64,000 nt of DNA from Streptomyces sp. HUAS CB01 (GTDB lineage Bacteria; Actinomycetota; Actinomycetes; Streptomycetales; Streptomycetaceae). How positions within the stretch are numbered: position 1 is the stretch's first letter; each line of letters opens with the position of its first letter. Positions 26,678 to 35,626 of the stretch are shown here, in pieces. Position numbers and translations under genes: made by a program. The notes beneath the pieces were generated by a model. It was given only the letters and a program-made list of their open reading frames with translations. It was not told the origin of the DNA and did not search any database. Location: positions 2,669,001 to 2,733,000 of the forward strand of contig NZ_CP129137.1 of NCBI RefSeq assembly GCF_030406905.1, read 5' to 3'.

Positions 26678-26931
26678 GGGGGCCTCCTCGTGGTGGGGCA
26701 ACAGGACATTCGCAGCCCTACCCAGTGGGCACGGCGGCAGACGTACACCTCTCGTCAACGTGTTCCGTGTCACATTCTGCTGCACACCCGGGAGTTGAAC
26801 CGGACGGTCGTGACTCTCGCGCGTCGATGGGCAAATACGACACAACCGTCAGCCGCATTGACACCTTCGCCACACCGGTGGTGGGCTCGAACCGGTTTCG
26901 TGGGGCACGGGGAGTCGAGGGGAGACCGGGC

Positions 26932-29856
26932 GTGCGGTTCGGGCGCAGGAAGCAGACGGCGACCGCCGTCGCCGTCGCCGTGATCGGCGGACTGCTCGGC
27001 ACGGCCCCCGGAGCCGCCGCGGCCCCGGACGTACCGGGCTCCACCAGCACGGCCGGCCCCGAACGGAAGGCGGCCGGGGCGCTGCCACCGGTCTGGCCCC
27101 GGCCCCAGACGCTCAAGGTCACCGGATCCGCCGTACCGCTGGGTGAGGACGTGACGCTCCTCGCGGCCCCGGACGCCGACCCGTACGCCGTGGAGACCGT
27201 GCGCGAGTCGCTGCGCGCCGCCGGGGTGCGGACCGTTCACACGGAGCTGCCCGGCCGTGGCACGGTGCTCCGTCTCGGCGGAACCGGAGCACTCGACGCG
27301 CTGCGCGCCCTGCGCATGCCGGAACGCGCCGATCTGCCCCGGGGCGGCTACCGGATCGGTACCGGCCGGGTCGGCGGACGCGACACCGTCGCCGTGGACG
27401 GAGTCGGGCCGGACGGGCTCTTCCACGGGGCCCAGACGCTGCGGCAGCTCGTCAGGGACCGCGCGGTGCCCGGTGTGGCGGTACGGGACTGGCCCGTCAC
27501 GGCCGTACGCGGAGTGACCGAGGGCTTCTACGGCCGGCCGTGGAGTCATCAACAGCGGCTGGCGCAGCTCGACTTCATGGGCCGCACCAAACAGAACCGC
27601 TATCTCTACGCGCCGGGCGACGACCCGTTCCGGCAGACCCGCTGGCGCGATCCGTACCCCGCCGCCCAGCGCGCCGAGTTCCGCGAGCTGGCCGAGCGCG
27701 CCCGGCGCAACCATGTGACGCTCGCCTGGGCCGTCGCCCCCGCCCAGTCCATGTGCCTGGCCTCCGACGACGACGTGAAGGCGCTCAAGCGCAAGATCGA
27801 CGCGATGTGGGCGCTGGGCGTACGCGCCTTCCAGCTGCAGTTCCAGGACGTCAGCTACAGCGAGTGGCACTGCGACCGGGACCCCGACACGTTCGGTTCC
27901 GGCCCGGAGGCCGCGGCCAGGGCCCACGCGCGGCTCGCCGGGGAGATCGCCCGGCACCTCGCCGACCGCCACCCCGGCGCGGAACCGCTGACGGTGATGC
28001 CGACGGAGTTCTACCAGGACGGCACGACCGAGTACCGCACGGCGCTCGCCGCTGAGCTGGACCCCGGCGTCCAGGTCGCCTGGACGGGGGTCGGGGTCGT
28101 CCCCCGCACCATCACCGGACGGGAACTGGCCGGGGCCCGCGAGGTGTTCGGGCGCCCGATGGTGACGATGGACAACTACCCCGTCAACGACTACGCGCAG
28201 GACCGCATCTTCCTCGGGCCCTACACCGGGCGGGAGCCGGCCGTCGCCTCCGGTTCGGCCGCGGTGCTCGCCAACGCCATGGAGCAGGCGGCCGCGTCCC
28301 GCATCCCGCTGTTCACGGCCGCCGACTACGCCTGGAACCCGAAGGGGTACCGGCCCCAGGAGTCCTGGCGCGCGGCGATGGACGACCTCGCCGGCGGCGA
28401 CCCGCGGACCCGGGAGGCGCTCGGCGTGCTCGCGGGGAACCACTCCTCGTCCCTTCTCAACCCCACCGAGTCCGCATATCTCCGGCCTCTGATGGCCGAG
28501 TTCTGGCGCTCGCGCACCACGACCGACGTCAAGGCCAGGGACGAGGCGGCACGCCGGCTGCGGGCCGCCTTCACGGCGATGCGGGAGGCCCCGGAGCGGC
28601 TGGCCTCGCTCGACTCCGAGGTGGGGCCGTGGCTGGACCAGCTCGCGCGCTACGGCACCGCCGGGGAGCTCGCCGTCGACATGCTGCAGGCCCAGGCGCG
28701 CGGCGACGGCGAGACGGCCTGGCGGGCGTCGCTGGCGCTCGCCCCCGTGCGCACGGAGATCGGTGCGGGGAAGGCGACGGTCGGCAAGGGCGTGCTCGGC
28801 CCCTTCCTCACCCGGGTGGCGAAGGAGTCGGCGGTGTGGACGGGCGCCGACCGCCGGGTCGGCCCGGTGACCCGTACCGGCGGTGCGTACACGGTGCGGC
28901 TGGACCGGGCCCGGCCCGTGGAGGCCGTGACCGCGATGACCGAGCCCGGCGGGGACGGCGTCACGGGCACGCTGGAGGCGCACGTACCGGGCCAGGGCTG
29001 GCGGCCGCTCGGTGCACTCGCCCCGTCCGGCTGGACCCAGAACCGCCCCCAGGGGCTGCGCGCGGACGCCCTCCGGATCACCGGCGCCGCCGAGGCGCCC
29101 GCCGTGCACGCGCTCGTGCCGTGGTTCGCCGACGAGCCGCGGGCCCGGCTCGCGCTCGGCCGGGGCGAGCTGGACGCGCCGATCGGCGGCGGCCCGCAGC
29201 GCACCGAGGCGTTCGTCGCCGCCCGGCGGCCCGACGAGGTGCGCGGCGCCCTCACCGCCAGGGCGCCGAAGGGCATCACGGTGGCCGTGCCGAAGGAGGT
29301 GCGGGCACCCCGCGGCCGGCGGACGGCCGTGCCCGTCGAGGTGACGGTGCCGCCGGGGACCCCGGCGGGCGAGTACCAGGTGCCGTTCACCTTCGGCGGG
29401 GAGGAGAGCACGCTGACCGTGCGGGCCTACCCGGCGACCGGCGGCCCCGATCTGTTCCGTACGGCGGTGGCGTCGTCCTCGGGCGACGAGACCCCGGACT
29501 TCCCGGCCGCCGCTGCGGCGGACGGCGACCCCGGCACCCGCTGGTCCTCCCCCGCGGAGGACGGCGCCTGGTGGCAGGCGGAGCTGGCCCGGCCGGCCCG
29601 GCTGGGGCAGGTGGTGCTGCACTGGCAGGACGCGCACGCGGCGAGGTACCGCGTCCAGGTCTCGGCCGACGGTCGCACCTGGCGCACGGCCGCGACCGTC
29701 CGCGACGGGAGGGGCGGCCGCGAGTCGGTCCGCATGGACGCGCCGGGGACCCGTTTCGTCCGGGTGCAGGGTGACGCGCGGGCCACCCGCTTCGGTTACT
29801 CACTGTGGTCGGCGGAGGCGTACGCCGTGTCGGAGCAGGCCACCGGCACCCCCTGA
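26932..29856 (+). CDS. Secreted GH84-like beta-N-acetylglucosaminidase / hyaluronidase-type enzyme
   Basis: 974 residues from GTG 26932 after GAGGGGAG. Order: signal peptide (TATAVAVAVIGGLLGTAPG, then AAA), a GH20b-type N-terminal domain (about 50-195), a GH84 catalytic barrel (about 200-500; VTEGFYGRPWS, TLAWAVAP, TMDNYPVND), a helical region, and a C-terminal F5/8-type carbohydrate-binding domain (about 860-970). The family cleaves N-acetylglucosamine from glycoconjugates or hyaluronan using two adjacent aspartates. Here the strand reads FQLQFQDVSY, Gln305-Asp306, so the first aspartate appears replaced. A TTGACA at 26858 may be a -35 element, without a clear -10. Confidence 0.88.
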   Translation: MRFGRRKQTATAVAVAVIGGLLGTAPGAAAAPDVPGSTSTAGPERKAAGALPPVWPRPQTLKVTGSAVPLGEDVTLLAAPDADPYAVETVRESLRAAGVRTVHTELPGRGTVLRLGGTGALDALRALRMPERADLPRGGYRIGTGRVGGRDTVAVDGVGPDGLFHGAQTLRQLVRDRAVPGVAVRDWPVTAVRGVTEGFYGRPWSHQQRLAQLDFMGRTKQNRYLYAPGDDPFRQTRWRDPYPAAQRAEFRELAERARRNHVTLAWAVAPAQSMCLASDDDVKALKRKIDAMWALGVRAFQLQFQDVSYSEWHCDRDPDTFGSGPEAAARAHARLAGEIARHLADRHPGAEPLTVMPTEFYQDGTTEYRTALAAELDPGVQVAWTGVGVVPRTITGRELAGAREVFGRPMVTMDNYPVNDYAQDRIFLGPYTGREPAVASGSAAVLANAMEQAAASRIPLFTAADYAWNPKGYRPQESWRAAMDDLAGGDPRTREALGVLAGNHSSSLLNPTESAYLRPLMAEFWRSRTTTDVKARDEAARRLRAAFTAMREAPERLASLDSEVGPWLDQLARYGTAGELAVDMLQAQARGDGETAWRASLALAPVRTEIGAGKATVGKGVLGPFLTRVAKESAVWTGADRRVGPVTRTGGAYTVRLDRARPVEAVTAMTEPGGDGVTGTLEAHVPGQGWRPLGALAPSGWTQNRPQGLRADALRITGAAEAPAVHALVPWFADEPRARLALGRGELDAPIGGGPQRTEAFVAARRPDEVRGALTARAPKGITVAVPKEVRAPRGRRTAVPVEVTVPPGTPAGEYQVPFTFGGEESTLTVRAYPATGGPDLFRTAVASSSGDETPDFPAAAAADGDPGTRWSSPAEDGAWWQAELARPARLGQVVLHWQDAHAARYRVQVSADGRTWRTAATVRDGRGGRESVRMDAPGTRFVRVQGDARATRFGYSLWSAEAYAVSEQATGTP

Positions 29857-29873
29857 GCGCACCCGCGGCGGCG

Positions 29874-29903
29874 CGCCGGGCGCGGACAAGCGCGCGCCCG
29901 GCG
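29874..29903 (+). terminator. Hairpin terminator after the GH84-like gene
   Basis: CGCCGGGCGCG (29874-29884) pairs perfectly with CGCGCCCGGCG (29893-29903) around an 8-nt loop, between convergent genes. Confidence 0.7.
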
Positions 29904-29939
29904 GTCCGGAGCGCGCGCACACGACAGTGGCCCGGATCC

Positions 29940-30476
29940 TCAGGCGGATATGCCGTCGATCCGGGCCATCGCGTCGTCCGCGCCGTACGGCTGCAGGTAT
30001 GGCAGCCAGCGCGGGTCCCTATGCCCGGTGCCGATGATGCGCCAGGCCAGGCCGCTCGGCGGGGCGGGTTGGTGCCGCAGCCGCCAGCCCAGCTCGCGCA
30101 GGTGCCGGTCGGCCTTGACGTGGTTGCAGCGGCGGCACGCGGCCACGACGTTGTCCCAGACGTGCTGGCCGCCGCGACTGCGCGGGACGACGTGGTCGAC
30201 GCTGGTTGCGACGCCACCGCAGTACATGCAGCGGCCCCCGTCGCGGGCGAACAGCGCGCGGCGGGTCAGAGGAACGGGCCCCCGGTAGGGGACCCGGACG
30301 AAACGCTTGAGCCGGACCACGCTGGGCGCGGGGATCACCCGGGTCGCGCTGTGCATCAAGGCGCCGGACTCCTCGAGGCAGATGGCCTTGTTCTCGAGGA
30401 CGAGGACGAGCGCGCGGCGGAGCGGTACGACGCCGAGCGGCTCGTACGACGCGTTGAGGATCAGGACATGCGGCAC
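29940..30476 (-). CDS. HNH endonuclease family protein
   Basis: 178 residues from GTG 30476, seven bases after AAGGAGG. The HNH module lies at about residues 84-120: zinc cysteines CMYC, the catalytic DHVVPRSRGG, and WDNVVAACRRCN. The N-terminal 75 residues (VLILNASYEPLGVVPLRRA) match a family widespread in actinobacteria, usually single-copy and outside restriction systems. DNA cleavage is plausible, but the biological role is unknown. It diverges from the MscS gene across a 246-bp gap. Confidence 0.92.
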   Translation of the reverse strand: MPHVLILNASYEPLGVVPLRRALVLVLENKAICLEESGALMHSATRVIPAPSVVRLKRFVRVPYRGPVPLTRRALFARDGGRCMYCGGVATSVDHVVPRSRGGQHVWDNVVAACRRCNHVKADRHLRELGWRLRHQPAPPSGLAWRIIGTGHRDPRWLPYLQPYGADDAMARIDGISA

Positions 30477-30722
30477 GGATGGCCTCCTTGTACGCCGGCG
30501 GCGCGTGGCTCGCGCCGGGACGATCTGTACTCAGTCTCTCCTCATGCCTGGTCGAAGCGCCACTACGTACCCGTAACGGGCCGGAGGGATTCTGTGTGCG
30601 CTCGACCACACCGGAAGGATCCCCGGGTGAGGCTCGTCTCTCCCCTTTGGAGAACGCCGAAGCGATGGCGTATGCCCCGTTAGTGTGGATGGTCCGCCGA
30701 CCGCACACACGGAGGTTCCGCA

Positions 30723-31775
30723 GTGTCCCTGGCCGCCGATCCGTCCGCGCCGCCCGTCAGTTTCGACGACGCCGCCGAGCGGGCCAACGAAGCCGCCGGA
30801 TGGGTGGAGCAGAACTGGTCCACCTGGTTGAACGTGGGCCTGCGGATCCTGCTCATCCTGGTCATCGCGATCATGCTGCGCATCGCGGTCCGCCGGGCGC
30901 TGACCAAGCTCATCGAACGGATGAACCGCAGCGCCCAGGCCGTGGAGGGCACGGCCCTCGGCGGTCTGCTGGTCAACGCCGAGCGGCGCAGACAGCGCTC
31001 CGAGGCGATCGGTTCGGTACTGAGGTCGGTCGCGTCGTTCGTCATCCTGGGCACCGCGGGACTGATGGTCCTCGGCGCCCTCAACATCAATCTGGCCCCG
31101 CTGCTGGCCTCCGCCGGAGTCGCGGGCGTGGCCCTCGGCTTCGGCGCGCGGAACCTGGTCACCGACTTCCTCTCCGGCGTCTTCATGATCCTGGAGGACC
31201 AGTACGGCGTCGGCGACTCGATCGACGCGGGGGTCGCCTCCGGCGAGGTGATCGAGGTCGGCCTGCGCGTGACGAAGCTGCGTGGCGACAACGGCGAGAT
31301 CTGGTACGTCCGCAACGGCGAGGTCAAGCGGATCGGCAACCTGAGCCAGGGCTGGTCGACCGCCTCCGTGGAGGTGAACGTGCGGCCGGCCGAGGACCTG
31401 GGCCACGTGCGCGAGCTCATCGAGGAGGCCGCGACGGCGATGTCCAAGGAAGAGCCGTGGAACGAGCGGCTGTGGGGTCCGGTCGAGGTCCTGGGCCTGA
31501 GCGAGGTCCTGCTCGACCGCATGACGGTCTCCGTCGCCGCGAAGACGATGCCGGGCAAGGCGCTGGGTGTCGAGCGAGAGCTGCGCTGGCGCATCAAGCG
31601 CACCTTCGACGAGGCGGGTGTCCGGATCGTCGGCGGGCTGCCGCAGCAGGCCGACGGGGAGGCCGGGAACGACCCGACCGCCGGCGTGGCGGCCCCGTCC
31701 GCGTACGCGTCCGCCACGTCGCCGCAGTCGGTGGCGGCGTCCCCGATCTCCCCGCCGGCGCCCCTGTCCAAGTAG
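30723..31775 (+). CDS. MscS-family mechanosensitive channel
   Basis: 350 residues from GTG 30723. The membrane segments are at about 37-57 (VGLRILLILVIAIMLRI) and 100-155, including the pore-lining helix (LLASAGVAGVALGFGARNLV). A beta domain follows (FLSGVFMILEDQYGVGDSI). It probably relieves turgor on osmotic downshift. The tail is Ala/Pro-rich and poorly conserved. A 14-bp hairpin with a trailing TTT ends the unit. Confidence 0.94.
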   Translation: MSLAADPSAPPVSFDDAAERANEAAGWVEQNWSTWLNVGLRILLILVIAIMLRIAVRRALTKLIERMNRSAQAVEGTALGGLLVNAERRRQRSEAIGSVLRSVASFVILGTAGLMVLGALNINLAPLLASAGVAGVALGFGARNLVTDFLSGVFMILEDQYGVGDSIDAGVASGEVIEVGLRVTKLRGDNGEIWYVRNGEVKRIGNLSQGWSTASVEVNVRPAEDLGHVRELIEEAATAMSKEEPWNERLWGPVEVLGLSEVLLDRMTVSVAAKTMPGKALGVERELRWRIKRTFDEAGVRIVGGLPQQADGEAGNDPTAGVAAPSAYASATSPQSVAASPISPPAPLSK

Positions 31776-31814
31776 CCACAGGGCGCCCCGGCCGGAGCGC
31801 ACTCCGGCGCCACG

Positions 31815-31846
31815 AGGGCGTCCCCGCCAAGAGGCGGGGGCGCCCT
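31815..31846 (+). terminator. Intrinsic terminator with short T-run
   Basis: AGGGCGTCCCCGCC (31815-31828) pairs with GGCGGGGGCGCCCT (31833-31846), with one G-T pair, around AAGA; TTT ends at 31848. Confidence 0.85.
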
Positions 31847-31881
31847 TTCGCATGCCGCATCCCCCGGGTGGCCGCCGGGTA

Positions 31882-31910
31882 TTGACGAGCCCATGACCGC
31901 GACCTAGGTT
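31882..31910 (+). promoter_or_regulatory. csnR operon promoter
   Basis: TTGACG (31882-31887) and TAGGTT (31905-31910) have a 17-base spacer. The predicted start near 31917 is just before the CsnR operator, so a bound repressor would block transcription. Confidence 0.75.
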
Positions 31911-31920
31911 TCTGGCTAGA

Positions 31921-31935
31921 TAGGAAACTTTCCTA
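31921..31935 (+). promoter_or_regulatory. CsnR operator palindrome
   Basis: TAGGAAACTTTCCTA is a perfect odd-length palindrome. It matches the AGGAAA/TTTCCT operator known for the chitosanase repressor CsnR and lies about 35 bases before the csnR start, pointing to autoregulation. Confidence 0.82.
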
Positions 31936-31969
31936 ACAGCGCGGTGCGTGAAGGGCGAGGTGCGTCGTC

Positions 31970-33172
31970 GTGGCCGGTACCACCCCCGGGACCCCCCGAG
32001 TCCTCCGAGCCATGAACGACCGTGCGGCGCTCGATCTGCTGCTGGAGCACGGGGCGCTCTCGCGCACCCGGATCGGCAAGCTCACCGGACTGTCCAAGCC
32101 CACCGCGTCCCAGCTGCTGGCACGGCTGGAGGCCGCGGGGCTGGTCGTCGCGACCGGCACCACCGAGGGCAGACCGGGGCCGAACGCCCAGCTGTACACG
32201 ATCAACGCCCGTACCGCCTTCGCCGCCGGCCTCGACGTGACCCCCAAGCGCATCCGCGCGGCCGTCGCCGACGTCACCGGCGCGACGGTCGGCGAGCACG
32301 TCGTCGAGACCCGCGGGCGGCGGCCGGCGAGCGTCGTGCAGCAGGTCACCGGAGCACTGGACGGAGCGGTGAAGGCCGCCGGGATCACACGGGGCGACGT
32401 GCACCGCCTCGTCGTCGGCACCCCGGGCGCGTTCGACCCGTCCACGGGCAGGCTGCGGTACGCCTCCCACCTGCCCGGCTGGCACGCCCCCACGCTGCTC
32501 GACGAACTCGCGGCGGCGCTGCCCATGCCGGTCGAGTACGAGAACGACGTCAATCTGGTCGCCGTCGCCGAGCAGCGGCTGGGTGCCGCGCGGGGCAATG
32601 ACGACTTCGTGCTGCTGTGGAACGAGGAGGGGCTCGGAGCCGCGCTCGTCATCGGCGGCCGGCTGCACCGCGGCTTCACCGGCGGCGCGGGCGAGATCGG
32701 CTTCCTTCCGGTGCCCGGCACCCCGCTCGTGCGGCAGGTCTCGAAGGCGGGCAGCGGCGGCTTCCAGGAGCTGGCCGGCGCCCAGGCGGTGCCCCGTCTG
32801 GCCCGCGAACTGGGCATCGCCGACGTCCCCCAGGGCCCCCACCACGAGGTGGCGGCCACCCTGCTGGCGCGGGCGGCGGAGGCGGAGGCGGGGCCGTACC
32901 GCGCGCTGCTCGACACCTTCGCGACCGCGCTGGCCACCGGCCTCGCCTCGATGACCGCCGTTCTCGACCCCGGACTCGTCGTCCTCTCCGGGCCGCTCAT
33001 CGCGGCCGGCGGGGAACCCCTGCGCGCACGGGTCCAGTCGGAGCTGGCCGAGCTGGCCCCGTCCCGGCCGCGGCTCGTCATCGGGGACGTCCAGGAACAC
33101 CCCGTGCTGCGCGGGGCGCTGGAGAGCGCCCTGGCGGCCACGCGCGACGAGGTGTTCGACACCTCCCGCTGA
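31970..33172 (+). CDS. csnR: ROK-family repressor of chitosan-oligosaccharide use
   Basis: 400 residues from GTG 31970. An N-terminal winged helix-turn-helix (about residues 25-75, ALSRTRIGKLTGLSKPTASQ) precedes a ROK sugar-kinase-like domain (about 80-390; LVVGTPGAFD, ENDVNLVAVAEQR, GGAGEIGFLP). The ROK zinc-site motif is not obvious, as in other sugar-sensing ROK repressors that no longer act as kinases. Its position first in a transport and GH4-kinase operon, plus the operator at 31921, identify it as CsnR. The ligand is probably a glucosamine oligosaccharide or a phosphorylated product. Confidence 0.88.
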   Translation: MAGTTPGTPRVLRAMNDRAALDLLLEHGALSRTRIGKLTGLSKPTASQLLARLEAAGLVVATGTTEGRPGPNAQLYTINARTAFAAGLDVTPKRIRAAVADVTGATVGEHVVETRGRRPASVVQQVTGALDGAVKAAGITRGDVHRLVVGTPGAFDPSTGRLRYASHLPGWHAPTLLDELAAALPMPVEYENDVNLVAVAEQRLGAARGNDDFVLLWNEEGLGAALVIGGRLHRGFTGGAGEIGFLPVPGTPLVRQVSKAGSGGFQELAGAQAVPRLARELGIADVPQGPHHEVAATLLARAAEAEAGPYRALLDTFATALATGLASMTAVLDPGLVVLSGPLIAAGGEPLRARVQSELAELAPSRPRLVIGDVQEHPVLRGALESALAATRDEVFDTSR

Positions 33173-33177
33173 ACCGC

Positions 33178-33212
33178 GATCCCCGATCCCCGATCCCCGA
33201 TCCCCGATCCCC
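33178..33212. repeat. Five tandem GATCCCC heptamers
   Basis: A perfect 7-bp unit repeated five times in the csnR-csnE gap, followed by a partial copy. It is likely prone to slippage and copy-number variation. Confidence 0.95.
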
Positions 33213-33302
33213 GTCCGCGGCCTCACCCCGGACCGCGACACCCGAAACCCGCACTCCGCGCATCCCCCGACCCGTCCGCCCCGCCCCCAGGGAGACACCG
33301 TC

Positions 33303-34640
33303 ATGCCCGGAAGACGCCGCTCCACAGCCGTCGCGCTCGCCTCGACCGCCTCGATGGCCCTGCTCGCCACCGCCTGCACGGGTTCCCACGACACCGGCGC
33401 GACCGACGACCCGAAGGCGCGGACCACGCTCACCTTCTGGCACGGCTGGAGCTCACCCGGCGAGGTGGCGGCGATCGAGGACAACATCGCGGCCTTCGAG
33501 AAGAAGCACCCCAACATCACGGTCCGGGTGGTCAAGGGCATCACCGACGACAAGCTCAACCAGGCCCTGCGCGCGGGCGGTTCGAACGCCCCCGACGTCG
33601 TCTCCTCCTTCACCACCGACAACGTCGGCCGCTTCTGCTCCACCAACGCCCTCGCCGACCTCGGTCCGTTCCTCGACAAGGCGGGGATCGACCCGGCGAA
33701 GACCTTCCTCCCCCAGATGGCCAAGTACACCGAGCACGAAGGGAAGCGCTGCACCGTGCCACTGCTCGGTGACGCGTACGGCCTGTACTACAACAAGAAG
33801 GCGTTCGCCGAGGCCGGCATCACCGCCCCGCCGAAGACGCTGTCCGAGTTCGACGAGGTCGCGGCGAAGCTCACGAAGGTCAAGGGGGACTCCTACGAAC
33901 AGCTCGGCTTCATGCCGAACTTCCAGGGCTACGAGACCACCTTCGAGCACTACGCCGCGCAGTTCGGCGTCCGGTACCTCGACGACCGGGGCAGGTCCGC
34001 CCTCGCCGCCGACCCCCAGGTCAAGGCCCTGCTCACCTGGCAGAAGGGACTGGTCGACAAGCTGGGCGGCCACCGGAAGCTGGAGAAGTTCCGCAGCGCG
34101 CTCGGCGACGAGTGGGGCCCCAAGCACCCGCTGCACACCGGCCAGGTCGCCATGCAGCTCGACGGCGAGTGGCGGGGCAGGATGGCGAAGGACGCGGGGC
34201 TGCCGTTCGAGATCGGCGCGGCGCCCTTCCCCGTCCCCGACGACCAGGCCGCCGACTACGGCAAGGGCTATCTGTCCGGGACGATCCTCGGCATCGCCGG
34301 CACCAGCGAGAGGAAGAACGCCGCCTGGGAGCTGGTGGAGTACCTGTCGACCGACACCGACGCCGTCGTCTCCTTCGCCAACGCCATCCACAACGTCCCC
34401 TCCACGCAGGCCGCGCTGAAGTCGCCGAAGCTCAGCGACGACCCCGTCTACCGCACGTTCGTCGGTATCGCCCAGCACCCGAAGAGCTCGCACGCGCCGT
34501 CCTCGGTGAACGGCGGCGCCTTCCTCCTCACCGCGCAGGACTTCGGCGTCCGGTACGAGGCCGGACGGGAGAAGGACCTCGACGCGGGGCTGCGGCGGAC
34601 GGACGCGCAGGTCGACAAGGACAACGAGCAGGCGCGCTGA
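33303..34640 (+). CDS. csnE: Sugar ABC transporter solute-binding lipoprotein
   Basis: 445 residues after GGGAGACACCGTC. A lipoprotein signal (RRRSTAVALASTASMALLATA, cut before Cys25) anchors it outside the membrane. The SBP_bac_1 domain begins TTLTFWHGWSSPGEV and includes GDAYGLYYNKKAF and QLDGEWRGRM. In this operon it should bind glucosamine oligosaccharides derived from chitosan. The csnF gene starts inside its stop (ATGA). Confidence 0.87.
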   Translation: MPGRRRSTAVALASTASMALLATACTGSHDTGATDDPKARTTLTFWHGWSSPGEVAAIEDNIAAFEKKHPNITVRVVKGITDDKLNQALRAGGSNAPDVVSSFTTDNVGRFCSTNALADLGPFLDKAGIDPAKTFLPQMAKYTEHEGKRCTVPLLGDAYGLYYNKKAFAEAGITAPPKTLSEFDEVAAKLTKVKGDSYEQLGFMPNFQGYETTFEHYAAQFGVRYLDDRGRSALAADPQVKALLTWQKGLVDKLGGHRKLEKFRSALGDEWGPKHPLHTGQVAMQLDGEWRGRMAKDAGLPFEIGAAPFPVPDDQAADYGKGYLSGTILGIAGTSERKNAAWELVEYLSTDTDAVVSFANAIHNVPSTQAALKSPKLSDDPVYRTFVGIAQHPKSSHAPSSVNGGAFLLTAQDFGVRYEAGREKDLDAGLRRTDAQVDKDNEQAR

Positions 34641-35623
34641 TGACCGCGGCACACCCCGCCGCGGCGCGGCCGCGGACAGGGCGGGGGAATCCCGCCCTGC
34701 GGGCCAGGCGGGTCCGGCGGCGGCTGCGCACGGCCGCGTTCCTCTCGCCCTGGCTGATCGGGTTCGGCGTCTTCTTCGCCTACCCCCTGGTCTCCACCGT
34801 CTACTTCTCCTTCATGAGGTACGACGGGTTCACCGCGCCCACCTGGGTGGGACTGAGGAGCTGGACGTACGTCCTCGTCGACTACCCCTTCTTCTGGCCC
34901 GCCCTGGCCAACACGCTCTGGCTGATCGCGGTGATGGTGTCCCTGCGGGTCGTCTTCGGCCTCGGCATCGGGCTGCTGGTCACCCGGCTGAGGACGGGCG
35001 CGGGACTGTTCCGGACGCTCTTCTACCTGCCGTACCTGGCCCCGCCGGTCGCCGCGACCATGTCGTTCGTCTTCCTGCTCAACCCGGGCACGGGACCGGC
35101 GAACACGGTGCTCGCGGCGCTGGGCCTGCCGGAGCCGGGCTGGTTCAACGACGCGTCCTGGTCGAAGCCTTCGCTGACGATCCTCGCCCTGTGGTGCGTC
35201 GGCGACCTGATGGTGATCTTCATGGCGGCGCTGCTCGACGTTCCGAAGGAGCAGTACGAGGCCGCCGAGCTGGACGGGGCCGGACCCTGGCAGCGGTTCC
35301 GGTACGTCACGCTGCCCAACATCTCGCCCATCGTGCTGTTCGCCGTCGTCACCGGGGTTATCGCGACCATGCAGTACTACACGGAGCCGATCGTGGCGGC
35401 GAAGGTCGCCAGCGGGGTGATCGGCGGCTCCGGGCAGCAGTTCGAGCCCGGCTATCCGGACAGGTCCACGCTCACCGTCCCGCAGATCGTCTACAACCTC
35501 GGCTTCCAGCGTTTCGACACGGGTGCCGCGTGTGTCGTCGCGCTGGTGTTGTTCGCACTGGCCATGGTGTTCACAGCGTTCCTGATGAGGCGCCGCTCCG
35601 GCTTCCTCTCGGCGGAGGACTGA
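34640..35623 (+). CDS. csnF: Sugar ABC transporter permease 1
   Basis: 327 residues from ATG 34640, overlapping the csnE stop. Six membrane helices and the permease EAA loop (EAAELDGAGPWQRFRYVTLP) are visible. A first helix at about 32-55 (AAFLSPWLIGFGVFFAYPL) starts after a basic N-terminus. It pairs with CsnG. No ATPase gene is in the operon, so the shared MsiK-type ATPase encoded elsewhere is expected to power it. Confidence 0.9.
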   Translation: MTAAHPAAARPRTGRGNPALRARRVRRRLRTAAFLSPWLIGFGVFFAYPLVSTVYFSFMRYDGFTAPTWVGLRSWTYVLVDYPFFWPALANTLWLIAVMVSLRVVFGLGIGLLVTRLRTGAGLFRTLFYLPYLAPPVAATMSFVFLLNPGTGPANTVLAALGLPEPGWFNDASWSKPSLTILALWCVGDLMVIFMAALLDVPKEQYEAAELDGAGPWQRFRYVTLPNISPIVLFAVVTGVIATMQYYTEPIVAAKVASGVIGGSGQQFEPGYPDRSTLTVPQIVYNLGFQRFDTGAACVVALVLFALAMVFTAFLMRRRSGFLSAED

Positions 35624-35626
35624 TCG

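Noticed and set aside
26858..26863. TTGACA as a confirmed promoter for the GH84-like gene
   Set aside because: No acceptable -10 lies 16-19 bases downstream, so only noted in the gene entry.
33178..33212. GATCCCC repeats as a CRISPR-like array
   Set aside because: Units are 7 bp with no spacers and no cas genes; a simple tandem repeat.
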